DNA of 64,000 nt from Vibrio sp. RE86 (GCF_013114545.1 NZ_VTXI01000001.1:186001-250000); one strand, 5' to 3'; shown: positions 39,220 to 47,783, counted from the first letter of the stretch. The notes: generated by a model from the sequence alone, not told the origin. A program made the numbers and translations.

Positions 39220-40596
39220 ATGGCCGACTATCGAGGCAAGCATTACTATGTTAATGCTCTGTTTTTGGTTACTTTTTTGTTTTCTATTGGCCTAATTGAG
39301 TCATTGGATCGTAGTCAGAAATCTTTTTTGCGTGATAGCTTGCTTGCTCGTGCTAAAGAGGAGCTTTCGATTGTTCGCTCTGAACTCGAAGCCGCTATTG
39401 TTTCTGATATCTATGTTTCTAATGGCCTTTCTGCTTTGGTTGCAGCAAACCCCGAGTTTGAGTTTTCAGGCTGGGATTTGATTGCCTCAAGCATCTTACG
39501 CCGTAGTCGCCATATACAAGTTATCGGCCTTGCTCCAGATGATGTGATTCGATATATCTACCCTGAGGAGGGGAATGAAAAGGCATTAGGGTTAGATTAC
39601 CGAACGATTCCGAGTCAGTGGCGTACGGTGAAAAAAGCGCAAGAAGTACAAGAAATCTTCATCGCTGGCCCCGTTAATCTAGTCCAAGGCGGTCAAGGAT
39701 TGATTGCTCGCGTGCCGATATTTTCCGATCCTCCCTACAATACTCAATATTGGGGGGTATGCAGCGTGGTCATCTCCCTTGATTCTCTCTTTGTTGATGC
39801 GGGCATTGAAACATTCGAACACAGGTACAACATCGCTATGCGCGGGTTGGATAGTTCAGGTGCTGACGGTGAGGTTTTCTATGGGGCGCAACAAACCTTC
39901 GATAATGCTTTCGCGATTGAATCGGTGCATTTTCCTTACGGCAGTTGGGTAATTTCGGCCTCGACACGAGAAGACCTGTTGGCAAACAGTGAGTGGTATC
40001 GGGTGCATGCAGTACGTCTGCTTGGCTACCCTATGATTGTTATCTTATTGATTGCCTTTGTCACTACCTATCGTCTTTATGCTCAGGCGAGCGCGCGTTC
40101 ATTGCACGATGAACTGACAAAGTTGCCTAACCGTCGCTATTTTATGTACACCTTAAACGAGCATTTTGACGCGGCAGCAAAGAATCTAAACAAAGATAAG
40201 TTTGCCATCCTCAATATCGACTTAGACAACTTTAAGTCAATTAACGATACCTATGGTCACGCTGCTGGCGATAAAGTGTTAGTGGCGACAGCGCAGCGAT
40301 TAAAAGGGGCTTTGCGTGCATCCGATGTGGTTGCTCGTATCGGTGGAGACGAATTTCTAGTCTTGCTTTCGCGTATTGATCGCGTTGAAGATATCGATGT
40401 GATTAACATTGAACTGCAAAAGGCAATCTGTCACACCCCCGTTATTTATGATCAGCATCTAATTAATCTCAGTGTCAGTGTCGGTTACGCACATTACAAA
40501 TCCGAATTCGACGATATTGATGACATGTTGAAGTTAGCTGACATTCGCATGTATGAAGAGAAGCGCCGTCAAAACAGCAGATCATTATCAAATTAA
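39220..40596 (+). CDS. CHASE-domain diguanylate cyclase
   Basis: A 458-residue inner-membrane enzyme. One helix at about residues 10-26, a periplasmic CHASE-like sensor (about 30-265) and a second helix (about 270-290) lead to a GGDEF domain starting LHDELTKLPNRRYFMY. The active site is intact (VARIGGDEFLVLL) and an RxxD inhibitory site (RASD) lies five residues upstream, so feedback inhibition is expected. The start at 39220 follows GGGGGATGG; the frame extends to 39154 without a better ribosome site. It is divergent from the EAL gene. Confidence 0.9.
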   Translation: MADYRGKHYYVNALFLVTFLFSIGLIESLDRSQKSFLRDSLLARAKEELSIVRSELEAAIVSDIYVSNGLSALVAANPEFEFSGWDLIASSILRRSRHIQVIGLAPDDVIRYIYPEEGNEKALGLDYRTIPSQWRTVKKAQEVQEIFIAGPVNLVQGGQGLIARVPIFSDPPYNTQYWGVCSVVISLDSLFVDAGIETFEHRYNIAMRGLDSSGADGEVFYGAQQTFDNAFAIESVHFPYGSWVISASTREDLLANSEWYRVHAVRLLGYPMIVILLIAFVTTYRLYAQASARSLHDELTKLPNRRYFMYTLNEHFDAAAKNLNKDKFAILNIDLDNFKSINDTYGHAAGDKVLVATAQRLKGALRASDVVARIGGDEFLVLLSRIDRVEDIDVINIELQKAICHTPVIYDQHLINLSVSVGYAHYKSEFDDIDDMLKLADIRMYEEKRRQNSRSLSN

Positions 40597-40666
40597 ACCT
40601 CAATGTCAGCAGACGCTCAGATCTCGTGCTATAGAAATAGTAATCTATTTCTAATTGAGAGCGTTT

Positions 40667-41101
40667 ATGAAGAGTCTGTCCGAATGGTTAAGTGAGTACG
40701 GTGAAAGTCACCAAAACACCATCAATCAAAAGATTCATAAAGTAGCGGTGCCGGGGATCTTTCTGTCGGTCGTCGGTTTGATTTGGTCGGTGCCACCCAT
40801 TGATCTATTTGGTCTTACCCTCAATTGGGTATGGGTTGCTGCCGTTCCTGTCATGGTGTTTTACTTCAAACTCTCCCTTTCAGTTTTCTTAATGATGCTG
40901 GGTTTTCTTCTGGCGTGTATCGCTTTGATTTGGTCGATTGAACTTATGCAGTTATCGGTCTTATTAGTCTCTTTAGTTCTCTTTTCGGTGTTATGGCTGT
41001 TTCAATTCATTGGCCACAAGATCGAAGGTAAAAAGCCCTCTTTCTTCGAAGATGTGCAGTTTCTACTGATTGGCCCTATTTGGGTCTTCCGCCAACATTA
41101 G
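40667..41101 (+). CDS. DUF962/Mpo1-like membrane protein
   Basis: A 144-residue protein with an N-terminal LSEYGESHQNTINQKIHKVAVP, then four hydrophobic helices, and GHKIEGKKPSFFEDVQFLLIGP near the end. This matches the DUF962 (YGL010w/Mpo1-like) family: conserved H in the first block and the GHKIEGKKP signature. Yeast Mpo1 is a dioxygenase in fatty acid alpha-oxidation; the bacterial role is unproven. ATG at 40667 follows TTGAGAGCG. It is followed by the gluconate control region. Confidence 0.85.
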   Translation: MKSLSEWLSEYGESHQNTINQKIHKVAVPGIFLSVVGLIWSVPPIDLFGLTLNWVWVAAVPVMVFYFKLSLSVFLMMLGFLLACIALIWSIELMQLSVLLVSLVLFSVLWLFQFIGHKIEGKKPSFFEDVQFLLIGPIWVFRQH

Positions 41102-41202
41102 GTCTACAAACCCTAAAGCAATATGAGTCTATTTGAACGTTTGCGTGTCGGCCGTCACACTTTCATTTCTAATTGTTAATTCTTTGGGGTTAGTAAATTA
41201 CA

Positions 41203-41222
41203 AATGTGACAATAGTCATAGT
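41203..41222 (+). promoter_or_regulatory. CRP-like site upstream of the gluconate operon
   Basis: AAATGTGACAATAGTCATAG matches TGTGA-N6-TCACA at 9 of 10 core positions and lies just upstream of the two GntR-type palindromes. cAMP-CRP activation of gluconate genes is established in enteric bacteria; here it is inferred. Confidence 0.6.
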
Positions 41223-41233
41223 AAATGACGTCT

Positions 41234-41271
41234 TGTTACCGGTAACATGCGCTCAAACGTTACCGGTAACA
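41234..41271. promoter_or_regulatory. Two GntR (LacI-type) operators
   Basis: The palindrome GTTACCGGTAAC occurs at 41235-41246 and 41259-41270, 24 bp apart, within TGTTACCGGTAACA-type flanks. A close copy (GTTACCAGTAAC) lies 40 bp before the gntR start (46475-46488). E. coli GntR binds a similar ATGTTACC-type palindrome, so these are confidently GntR operators. Confidence 0.88.
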
Positions 41272-41352
41272 TAAAAACTATACCCGGACGTAAACCAAAG
41301 AGTCGACTTTGACTCGATTGGATAACTGAAACGAAAAAAGGATACCTCTACT

Positions 41353-42369
41353 ATGAAAGCAATGACCAAAACTCTACTTGCTGCTTCGATCACTGGTCTA
41401 TTCTCAGTTTCAGCACTTGCTGCTGACTTTACGCTGAAAATCCAATCTTCAGATCCATCTGGTGACTTGAACTTTAAAGTTCAGCAAAACTGGGCTGAAC
41501 GTGTAGAGACAATGTCTAACGGCCGAATCGAAATCGACCTATTGCCTGTAGGTGCCGTGGTAAAACACACTGAAACGCTAGGCGCGATTAAGATGGGTAT
41601 CCTTGACGGTCAAGTGACAGCAACAGGCTACTTCTCAGGTAAAGATCCAGCGTTTGGTCTTATCGGTAACATGGTTGGTGCTTGGTCAGACACAACTCAA
41701 CTACTGCAATACATGAACTATGGTGGTGGTAACGAGCTAATGACAGAGCTTTACGCGCCATACGGTGTGAAGTTTGTCGGTGCTTCAACGACGGGTGTTG
41801 AATCATTCATCTCTAAAAAGCCAATTGACGGTGTTGATGACCTTAAAGGTCTAAAACTGCGTGCTCCTGAAGGTCTTGTTCAGCAAGTATTCGCAGCAGC
41901 AGGTGCAACGCCAGTTAACCTTCCAGGTTCAGAAGTATTTACTGGTCTGAGCAAAGGCGTTATCGATGCTGCGGATTACACTGTATTCTCGACTAACCAA
42001 AAAGCAGGCATGAACGACATCGCAACGCACCCAGTTCAACCTGGTTTCCACTCACTGCCTCTGATTGATATCTCTGTATCACAGAAGAAGTGGGACAAAA
42101 TGCCTGCAGATCTTCAAACAATACTGCAAACGTCAGTTCGTGATTTCTCATACGACATGACGACTCAGCTGAAAATGGCTGACCAAGCGGCAGTGAAAGA
42201 AGCGCAAGCAAACCCAAAAATTACTATTCACAACTGGTCTGACGAAGAGCGTAAGAAATTCCGTGAAATCGCTAAAGGCCAATGGAAAGTATTTGCAGAG
42301 CGTTCTCCTAATGCACAAAAAGTATACGACTCTGTAACAACGTTCCTAGAGACTAACGGTCTTCTTTAA
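41353..42369 (+). CDS. TRAP transporter solute-binding protein (DctP), likely for gluconate
   Basis: A 338-residue periplasmic receptor of the TRAP family. A signal peptide ends at SALAA (residue 24). The conserved DctP blocks are present: QNWAERVETMSNGRIEIDLL, GLKLRAPEGLVQQVFAAAGA and the carboxylate-binding Arg in KLRAP, then GVIDAADY. The substrate, gluconate or a similar sugar acid, is inferred from the operon (gntK and gnd downstream) and from the GntR operators upstream. A hairpin after the gene probably keeps its level above that of the membrane subunits. Confidence 0.92.
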   Translation: MKAMTKTLLAASITGLFSVSALAADFTLKIQSSDPSGDLNFKVQQNWAERVETMSNGRIEIDLLPVGAVVKHTETLGAIKMGILDGQVTATGYFSGKDPAFGLIGNMVGAWSDTTQLLQYMNYGGGNELMTELYAPYGVKFVGASTTGVESFISKKPIDGVDDLKGLKLRAPEGLVQQVFAAAGATPVNLPGSEVFTGLSKGVIDAADYTVFSTNQKAGMNDIATHPVQPGFHSLPLIDISVSQKKWDKMPADLQTILQTSVRDFSYDMTTQLKMADQAAVKEAQANPKITIHNWSDEERKKFREIAKGQWKVFAERSPNAQKVYDSVTTFLETNGLL

Positions 42370-42396
42370 GCTAAACGCATTTGATTAGCTTCTCTC

Positions 42397-42424
42397 AGGA
42401 GGGCGAAAGCCCTCCTTCTTTTTT
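42397..42424 (+). terminator. Partial terminator (attenuator) between TRAP P and Q genes
   Basis: AGGAGGGC GAAA GCCCTCCT is a strong 8-bp stem with a GAAA tetraloop followed by TCTTTTTT. Lying inside an operon 28 bp after the binding-protein gene, it probably allows only part of transcription through. Confidence 0.85.
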
Positions 42425-42438
42425 CAGGATTCCCCTTT

Positions 42439-42996
42439 ATGACTGATAATAAGCCCCACACGCCACCAGAGCCTGATGAGCAACCAAGAAACATTCTTGA
42501 TAGAACCATTATTAAAATCAGTAATCTATTAAGTTGGTTCTTCATTCTGACCGTACTTATCTCATTCTACGAAGTCGTGATGCGTTACGCCTTCGATGCA
42601 CCAACAACGTGGGTTCATGAAACCGCCTCTTTTGTCGGTGGTTCACTGTTCATTGTTGGTGGTATCTACGCTTTTGCTGCTAATAAACACGTTCGAGTCG
42701 TACTTATTTACGATTCAGTCTCTGCTCAAACTCGCAAGTACTTGAATCTAGTTCACCATGTTGTGGGCTTAGCGTTTTCGGGCATGTTGGCTTACGCCTC
42801 TTATTCAATGGTTCAAGAGTCTTGGTTTACACCATGGGGTGACCTACGTCTTGAAACTTCAGGTTCGGTACTCAATGCGCCGTACCCAGCACTTCTTAAA
42901 GGCATCATCTTTGTTTGTCTGTGTGTTCTTGTTGTCCAGTTTGTATTGCACCTAATCCAAGAGATTGTAGGGCTAGGGAAGAAAGACGATGTTTGA
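42439..42996 (+). CDS. TRAP transporter small membrane subunit (DctQ)
   Basis: A 185-residue protein with four hydrophobic helices and the DctQ signature FYEVVMRYAFDAPTTWVHETA in the first half, where R and the W..E pair are family hallmarks. It partners DctM (42989) in the sodium-driven transporter. The 3' end overlaps dctM by 8 bp, so the two are coupled. The hydrophilic N-terminus (residues 1-30) is Pro-rich and cytoplasmic. Confidence 0.92.
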   Translation: MTDNKPHTPPEPDEQPRNILDRTIIKISNLLSWFFILTVLISFYEVVMRYAFDAPTTWVHETASFVGGSLFIVGGIYAFAANKHVRVVLIYDSVSAQTRKYLNLVHHVVGLAFSGMLAYASYSMVQESWFTPWGDLRLETSGSVLNAPYPALLKGIIFVCLCVLVVQFVLHLIQEIVGLGKKDDV

Positions 42997-44311
42997 TTTA
43001 TCCTCTATTGGCATTGCATGGGGCAGTATCCTCATGCTGGTTATGATGATCGGCTTGCTACTAACAGGTATGCAACTGGCGTTCGTAACAGGTTTTGTTG
43101 CTATCTTTTTCACGCTGTTTTGGTTTGGTCCAGACGCACTACCTCTGATTGCTAGCCGTACCTACAGTTTTGCATCAGGTTATGTTTTCTTAGCGGTTCC
43201 AATGTTCGTCTTGATGGCAGCGTTGCTTGACCGTTCAGGCATTGCACGCGACTTGTTTGATGCAATGAAATCTGTTGGCCGTCGAGTTCGCGGTGGTGTT
43301 GCCGTTCAGACGTTATTGGTTGCGGTACTTTTGGCATCAATGTCAGGTGTTATCGGCGGCGAAACGGTCCTTCTCGGTATTCTTGCACTGCCACAAATGC
43401 TGCGCTTGGGTTATGACCGTAAACTTGCTATCGGTACAACGTGTGCGGGTGGCGCGTTAGGTACCATGCTTCCACCATCTATCGTTCTTATCATCTACGG
43501 TATGACGGCGAGTGTTTCAATCGGTGACCTATTTAAAGCGTCGTTCCTACCGGCCTTTATTCTGGCAGGTTGTTACATCGGTTATGTACTTATTCGTTGT
43601 AAGCTAAACCCTTCTTTGGCTCCAATCCCAAGTGATGCTGAGATCGAAGAAGATATGGCGAATCAGCCAAGCTACTTTAAGGCACTGTTCTTCCCATTGC
43701 TTTCGGTCGCGACAGTTCTAGGTAGCATCTACACAGGTATTGCTTCGGTAACAGAAGCGTCAGCCCTGGGTGTTGTAGGTATCATGATTTCAGCGGCTAT
43801 CCGTGGTGAGCTTAACTTCAACATGTTGAAAGAGAGTGCCATCGCGACGATGCGTACTTGTGGCATGATCATGTGGATCGGTATCGGTGCAAGTGCATTG
43901 GTAGGCATCTACAACCTGATGGGCGGTATCGACTTTGTTGAAGAAGTTATTCTTGGTCTAAGTGGCGGCAGCCCGATTGCAACCCTGCTTATCATGATGG
44001 TTATCTTACTGGTTCTAGGTATGTTCCTTGACTGGGTAGGTGTAGCACTACTGACTATGCCAATCTTCGTACCAATCATTACAAGTCTTGGTTACGACCC
44101 AGTATGGTTCGGTGTGGTGTTCTGTCTGAACATGCAGGTGTCGTTCCTATCACCGCCGTTTGGTCCGGCAGCGTTCTACCTGAAATCGGTAGCGCCAAAA
44201 GACATCAGCCTAGGCGAGATTTTCAGTTCACTACTGCCATTTATCGCACTACAGGTTTTCGTTCTTGGTCTTGTAATTGTATTCCCAGACCTAGCAATGT
44301 GGTGGAAATAG
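42989..44311 (+). CDS. TRAP transporter large permease (DctM)
   Basis: A 440-residue transport subunit with about eleven to twelve hydrophobic helices. Family blocks visible include FVLMAALLDRSGIARDLFDAM, GGETVLLGILALPQMLRLGYD and, near the end, PPFGPAAFYLKSVAP (LSPPFGP), part of the sodium and substrate site in related structures. It imports the sugar acid bound by the receptor at 41353 using the sodium gradient, which suits a marine bacterium. It overlaps dctQ and precedes gntK by 96 bp. Confidence 0.93.
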   Translation: MFDLSSIGIAWGSILMLVMMIGLLLTGMQLAFVTGFVAIFFTLFWFGPDALPLIASRTYSFASGYVFLAVPMFVLMAALLDRSGIARDLFDAMKSVGRRVRGGVAVQTLLVAVLLASMSGVIGGETVLLGILALPQMLRLGYDRKLAIGTTCAGGALGTMLPPSIVLIIYGMTASVSIGDLFKASFLPAFILAGCYIGYVLIRCKLNPSLAPIPSDAEIEEDMANQPSYFKALFFPLLSVATVLGSIYTGIASVTEASALGVVGIMISAAIRGELNFNMLKESAIATMRTCGMIMWIGIGASALVGIYNLMGGIDFVEEVILGLSGGSPIATLLIMMVILLVLGMFLDWVGVALLTMPIFVPIITSLGYDPVWFGVVFCLNMQVSFLSPPFGPAAFYLKSVAPKDISLGEIFSSLLPFIALQVFVLGLVIVFPDLAMWWK

Positions 44312-44366
44312 TCCACCACCTTAAACCTCGATGACCCCTTAGAAAATATTTCCAGATTATAGAGAC

Positions 44367-44390
44367 AGCCTCCAGTGAGAGTTGGAGGCT
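44367..44390 (+). other. Hairpin between dctM and gntK
   Basis: AGCCTCCA and TGGAGGCT form an 8-bp perfect stem with an 8-nt loop. No T-run follows, so it is likely an mRNA processing or stability element rather than a terminator. Confidence 0.5.
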
Positions 44391-44407
44391 AAGGATAGTA
44401 TTGTCCA

Positions 44408-44908
44408 ATGAAAGCGAAAAAAATCTTAGTAATGGGCGTTTCAGGCTGCGGTAAAAGCTTGATTGGTAGCGAGATTGCTAACGCTCTAAACCTACCTTTC
44501 CATGATGGTGATGATTACCACCCACAAGCGAATGTGGACAAGATGGCTGAAGGTATTCCTCTTAATGATGATGACCGCCAAGGCTGGTTAGAAACTCTTA
44601 ATAAGGTTTACACCGAGAATGATGCCGCGGTAATTGCATGCTCAGCGCTTAAACCTTCATACCGCGACATCCTTCGTCACAATAATGATGAACTGGTTAT
44701 CGTCTACCTAAAAGGTGACTTTGACACGATTTGGAATCGTCATAAGGCGCGTGAGAATCACTACTTCAATGGTGAAGCGATGCTAAAAAGTCAGTTTGAA
44801 GCTCTGGTCGAGCCAACAACTGATGAAGCGCTACACATTGATATCAAACTTAGCGTTGAAGACGTTGTGAAACAGTCATTGGTTGCGATTGAGGAGCGAG
44901 CATCATGA
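44408..44908 (+). CDS. gntK: Gluconokinase
   Basis: A 166-residue thermoresistant-type gluconokinase that phosphorylates gluconate to 6-phosphogluconate. The P-loop is MGVSGCGKSLIG (residues 9-20), followed by the substrate region FHDGDDYHPQANVDKMAEGIPLNDDDR and VIACSALKPSYRDILR, both highly typical. It feeds the 6-phosphogluconate dehydrogenase encoded immediately downstream, which it overlaps by 4 bp (ATGA). Confidence 0.95.
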   Translation: MKAKKILVMGVSGCGKSLIGSEIANALNLPFHDGDDYHPQANVDKMAEGIPLNDDDRQGWLETLNKVYTENDAAVIACSALKPSYRDILRHNNDELVIVYLKGDFDTIWNRHKARENHYFNGEAMLKSQFEALVEPTTDEALHIDIKLSVEDVVKQSLVAIEERAS

Positions 44909-46398
44909 GTCAGTCAAGTATTGCGATGATTGGTTTAGGTGTCATGGGCAAAAGCCTTGCACTTAACCTTATTGACCAAGGTTTTGATGTTACGGGTTTT
45001 GATATCAGCGAAGCACACCGCGAACGTGCACAGTCCGAAGCGAACGCGCTTGCTCAGCAAGTAAATAAAGGCAGCTTCGTTAAAGCTTCAGACCTGAATC
45101 ACGTCCTAGATTCGCTAGTGAAGCCACGCGTGATCGCACTATCAGTACCGGCTGGTAACATAGTTGAAGCGGTGATTGATGATCTACTTGTCGCGGGTTT
45201 AGAACAAGATGACATTGTTATCGATACTGGTAACAGCCTTTGGACAGACACCGAAGCGCGTGAAGCTAAATATCGTGGGCGCTTGCGTTTTTTCTCTACC
45301 GCGGTATCGGGTGGTGAGGTTGGTGCACGTACTGGCCCTTCACTAATGGCGAGTGGTGATAAAGACGCATGGAACTACGTGAAACCAATGTGGGAAGCCA
45401 TTTCTGCAAAGGTTGATAGTAAAGGTCTTCCAGTGGGTCAGTTTGATCAAGGTGAGCCTTGTGCCGCTTACTTAGGTCCTGCGGGGGCGGGGCACTATGT
45501 GAAGATGGTGCACAATGGTATTGAATACGCTGATATGCAGCTGATTTGTGAAGTGTACCATTTCATGTCTGAAGTATTGGGCATGTCTGCTCAAGATATT
45601 GGTGACGTTTTTGCAGATTGGAACTCAGGGATGCTTAACAGTTATCTAATGGAGATCAGTGCTGAAATCTTGAAAACGTTAGATCCTGTTTCTTCAAAGC
45701 CTTTTGTCGAAGTAGTGCTAGATAAAGCCGGTCAAAAAGGGACAGGCCTGTGGACAGCGGTAAACAGTCTGCAAGAGGGTGCGCCTGCTCCGACGATCGC
45801 TCAAGCTGTATTTGCCCGCGCACAAAGCAGTCAGAAATCAACTCGTGTTAAGGGTGCTCAGGTTCTAAAAACGCATGTCCAACCACGTTGTGGTATTAGC
45901 AAAGAAGAAACCATTGCAGAGCTTCACGATGCGCTCTACTGCGCGAAGTTATCCGTGTATGCGCAAGGCTTTGATTTGATGAAAGCGACATCAATCAAGG
46001 AGGGGTGGGATCTGGACTTCGCGCACATCGCCAAAATTTGGCGCGCGGGATGTATTATTCGTGCTGTCTTCTTACAAGACATTACCTCTGCTTATCAAAC
46101 GAATGCCGATCTAGAGAACCTTCTGTTTGCAGAATGCTTTGTTGGTGAAGTCCACAACCGCTCTTTTGGTTGGCGTGCCGCCGTTGCAAACTCTGCGCTA
46201 ACCGGAGTCCCAATGCCAGCGATTAGTTCAGCATTAAGCTATTTCGATTCTTTGCGCTGTGAAGTGCTTCCAGCCAACTTGCTGCAAGCACAACGAGACT
46301 ACTTTGGTGCTCACAGTTACTCTCGCGTTGATGATGAAGAGTCAAACAAATACCACCTTACTTGGAGCGCTGAAAATCGCAGCCAAATAAGCGTATAA
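44905..46398 (+). CDS. gnd: 6-phosphogluconate dehydrogenase, decarboxylating
   Basis: A 497-residue NADP-dependent enzyme converting 6-phosphogluconate to ribulose 5-phosphate and CO2. The Rossmann motif is GLGVMGKSLALNL, followed by TAVSGGEVGARTGPSLMASG and the catalytic block GAGHYVKMVHNGIEYADMQ, which holds the Lys and Asn of the active site. The helical domain DKAGQKGTGLWT is intact. Length is a little above the common 468-485. It is the last gene of the gluconate operon and ends in a terminator at 46405. Confidence 0.95.
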   Translation: MSQSSIAMIGLGVMGKSLALNLIDQGFDVTGFDISEAHRERAQSEANALAQQVNKGSFVKASDLNHVLDSLVKPRVIALSVPAGNIVEAVIDDLLVAGLEQDDIVIDTGNSLWTDTEAREAKYRGRLRFFSTAVSGGEVGARTGPSLMASGDKDAWNYVKPMWEAISAKVDSKGLPVGQFDQGEPCAAYLGPAGAGHYVKMVHNGIEYADMQLICEVYHFMSEVLGMSAQDIGDVFADWNSGMLNSYLMEISAEILKTLDPVSSKPFVEVVLDKAGQKGTGLWTAVNSLQEGAPAPTIAQAVFARAQSSQKSTRVKGAQVLKTHVQPRCGISKEETIAELHDALYCAKLSVYAQGFDLMKATSIKEGWDLDFAHIAKIWRAGCIIRAVFLQDITSAYQTNADLENLLFAECFVGEVHNRSFGWRAAVANSALTGVPMPAISSALSYFDSLRCEVLPANLLQAQRDYFGAHSYSRVDDEESNKYHLTWSAENRSQISV

Positions 46399-46404
46399 AA
46401 ATAG

Positions 46405-46434
46405 AGCGTTCACAGAGATGTGAGCGCTTTTTTG
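46405..46434 (+). terminator. Terminator of the gluconate operon
   Basis: AGCGTTCAC AGAGAT GTGAGCGCT forms a 9-bp stem (one G-T pair) and is followed by a run of T, directly after gnd. Confidence 0.85.
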
Positions 46435-46474
46435 TTATCTACAACAATAAAAACAGATCAATTCATAGGTATGA

Positions 46475-46488
46475 TGTTACCAGTAACA
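46475..46488 (+). promoter_or_regulatory. GntR operator in front of gntR
   Basis: TGTTACCAGTAACA, one centre base different from the palindromes upstream of the TRAP genes, lies 28 bp before the gntR ATG. It indicates autoregulation and also argues that the long upstream reading frame (from 46420) is not the real start. Confidence 0.8.
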
Positions 46489-46515
46489 TCTAAAAGCAGT
46501 AATAAGAACTCAGTC

Positions 46516-47517
46516 ATGGCCAATAAGAAAAAAAGACCCACATTACAAGACATCGCTGACCGAGTAGGCGTCACCAAGATGACCGTGAGCCGTTGCTTAC
46601 GAGATCCATCATCCGTTTCAGAAACCGTAAAAGATAAAGTTAACCAAGCAGTAGAAGAGCTCGGTTACATCCCAAATCGTGCGCCTGATATTCTCTCGAA
46701 TGCGAAGTCGAACGCGATTGGTGTCTTGGTTCCCTCATTAACGAACCAAGTTTTTGCCGAGGTGATTCGTGGTATCGAGTCTGTGACGACGCCTGCGGGT
46801 TATCAGACCATGATTGCTCACTATGGCTATAGTGAAGCACTAGAGGAAAAGAGCATCGCCTCTTTGCTCTCATACAATGTCGATGCCATCATCTTGTCGG
46901 AAAACGTTCACACAGAGAAAGCCCGAAAGATGCTCCAAACGGCGTCTATCCCCGTTATTGAGATCATGGATAGCTACTCCGATAAAATAGAGCAAGCTGT
47001 TGGCTTTGATAACGCGAAGGCATCTAAGGCGATGACTGAAGCGATTCTTGCGAAAGGAAGAAATCGTATTGCTTACTTTGCGGCTCGTATGGATGAGCGT
47101 ACTCGTCTGAAAATGGAAGGGTATCAAGAAGCGATGGTGGAATCGGGTAATGAACCCGTCAGCCTACAAACGGAAGAAGCGTCTTCGTTTACTCTTGGCG
47201 CAAAGTTATTGTCTCAGCTAGTGGAACGACACCCTGAGGTTAATGGTATCGTATGTACTAATGATGATTTGGCGATTGGCGCGTTGTATGAGTGTCAACG
47301 TCGGGGAATACAGATCCCAGAACAAATGGCAATCGCGGGTTTCCATGGTCACGATATCAGTCAAGCAATGATCCCAAAGCTTGCAACGGTTGTTACCCCT
47401 CGTGAACAGATAGGGCAGGTCGCAGCGACAGAGCTGATCAATCGACTCCAAGGCCAAAAAGAGTGGGAAGAGTGCATCGATCTCGGTTATCAAATTGAGC
47501 TAGGTGAAAGTATTTAA
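46516..47517 (+). CDS. gntR: Gluconate repressor GntR, LacI family
   Basis: A 333-residue LacI-type repressor. The N-terminal helix-turn-helix reads TLQDIADRVGVTKMTVSRCLRDP with the hinge helix NRAPDILSNAKSNAIGVLVP, and the rest is a sugar-binding-protein-like effector domain. Context (gluconate transporter, gntK, gnd) and matching operators at 41235, 41259 and 46475 identify it as the gluconate repressor. The ATG at 46516 fits the family start; an upstream ATG at 46420 would place the operator inside the gene. The LuxO-like sites of qrr begin 2 bp after its stop codon. Confidence 0.93.
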   Translation: MANKKKRPTLQDIADRVGVTKMTVSRCLRDPSSVSETVKDKVNQAVEELGYIPNRAPDILSNAKSNAIGVLVPSLTNQVFAEVIRGIESVTTPAGYQTMIAHYGYSEALEEKSIASLLSYNVDAIILSENVHTEKARKMLQTASIPVIEIMDSYSDKIEQAVGFDNAKASKAMTEAILAKGRNRIAYFAARMDERTRLKMEGYQEAMVESGNEPVSLQTEEASSFTLGAKLLSQLVERHPEVNGIVCTNDDLAIGALYECQRRGIQIPEQMAIAGFHGHDISQAMIPKLATVVTPREQIGQVAATELINRLQGQKEWEECIDLGYQIELGESI

Positions 47518-47518
47518 T

Positions 47519-47531
47519 TTGCATAATGCAA
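47519..47531. promoter_or_regulatory. LuxO-type binding site 1 upstream of qrr
   Basis: TTGCATAATGCAA is a perfect TTGCA-N3-TGCAA palindrome, the known LuxO enhancer site sequence at Vibrio qrr promoters. It lies about 130 bp before the sigma-54 promoter. Confidence 0.85.
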
Positions 47532-47540
47532 AGCGGATGA

Positions 47541-47568
47541 TTTGCATTTTGTCTCATTTTGCAAAATG
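47541..47568. promoter_or_regulatory. LuxO-type binding sites 2 and 3 upstream of qrr
   Basis: TTTGCATTTTG at 47541-47551 is a partial TTGCA site, and CATTTTGCAAAATG at 47555-47568 is a perfect palindrome with a TTGCA core. Several such sites in a row are usual for LuxO-dependent qrr promoters. Confidence 0.6.
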
Positions 47569-47645
47569 AAAATAAATTATGCGCTTAGTTTTTATGAAAT
47601 GGGCTATAAAACAACCTAAATAGGCACTTAACAAGGTTTTAAAAG

Positions 47646-47662
47646 TTGGCACGCTCCGTGCA
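47646..47662 (+). promoter_or_regulatory. Sigma-54 promoter of qrr
   Basis: TTGGCACGCTCCGTGCA has the -24 GG (47648-47649) and -12 GC (47660-47661) with ten bases between, matching TGGCAC-N5-TTGC closely. The qrr 5' hairpin begins about 12 bp downstream of the GC, as expected. Confidence 0.92.
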
Positions 47663-47671
47663 TTATTAAGA

Positions 47672-47783
47672 TTGACCCTTATTAAGCCGAGGGTCACCTA
47701 GCCAACTGACGTTGTTAGTGAACCTATTATTTTGTTCACACATATATATAGCCAATCACGATTATTGTGATTGGCTTTTTTTC
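47672..47783 (+). ncRNA. qrr: Qrr quorum-regulatory small RNA
   Basis: A roughly 110-nt small RNA of the Vibrio Qrr family, which with Hfq controls luxR/hapR-type, aphA and other mRNAs. It opens with a hairpin (TGACCCTTATTAAGCCGAGGGTCA), continues with the invariant block CACCTAGCCAACTGACGTTG then TTAGTGAA (47697-47722) that pairs with targets, and ends in a terminator hairpin (47750-47776). A sigma-54 promoter and LuxO-like sites precede it. Which paralog (qrr1-5) it is cannot be told here; it is not next to luxO. Confidence 0.96.
47750..47783 (+). terminator. Rho-independent terminator of qrr
   Basis: AGCCAATCAC and GTGATTGGCT form a 10-bp stem around a 7-nt loop followed by T7. The AGCCAATC..GATTGGCT stem is characteristic of Qrr RNAs. 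It may also serve the convergent gene at 47804. Confidence 0.93.
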
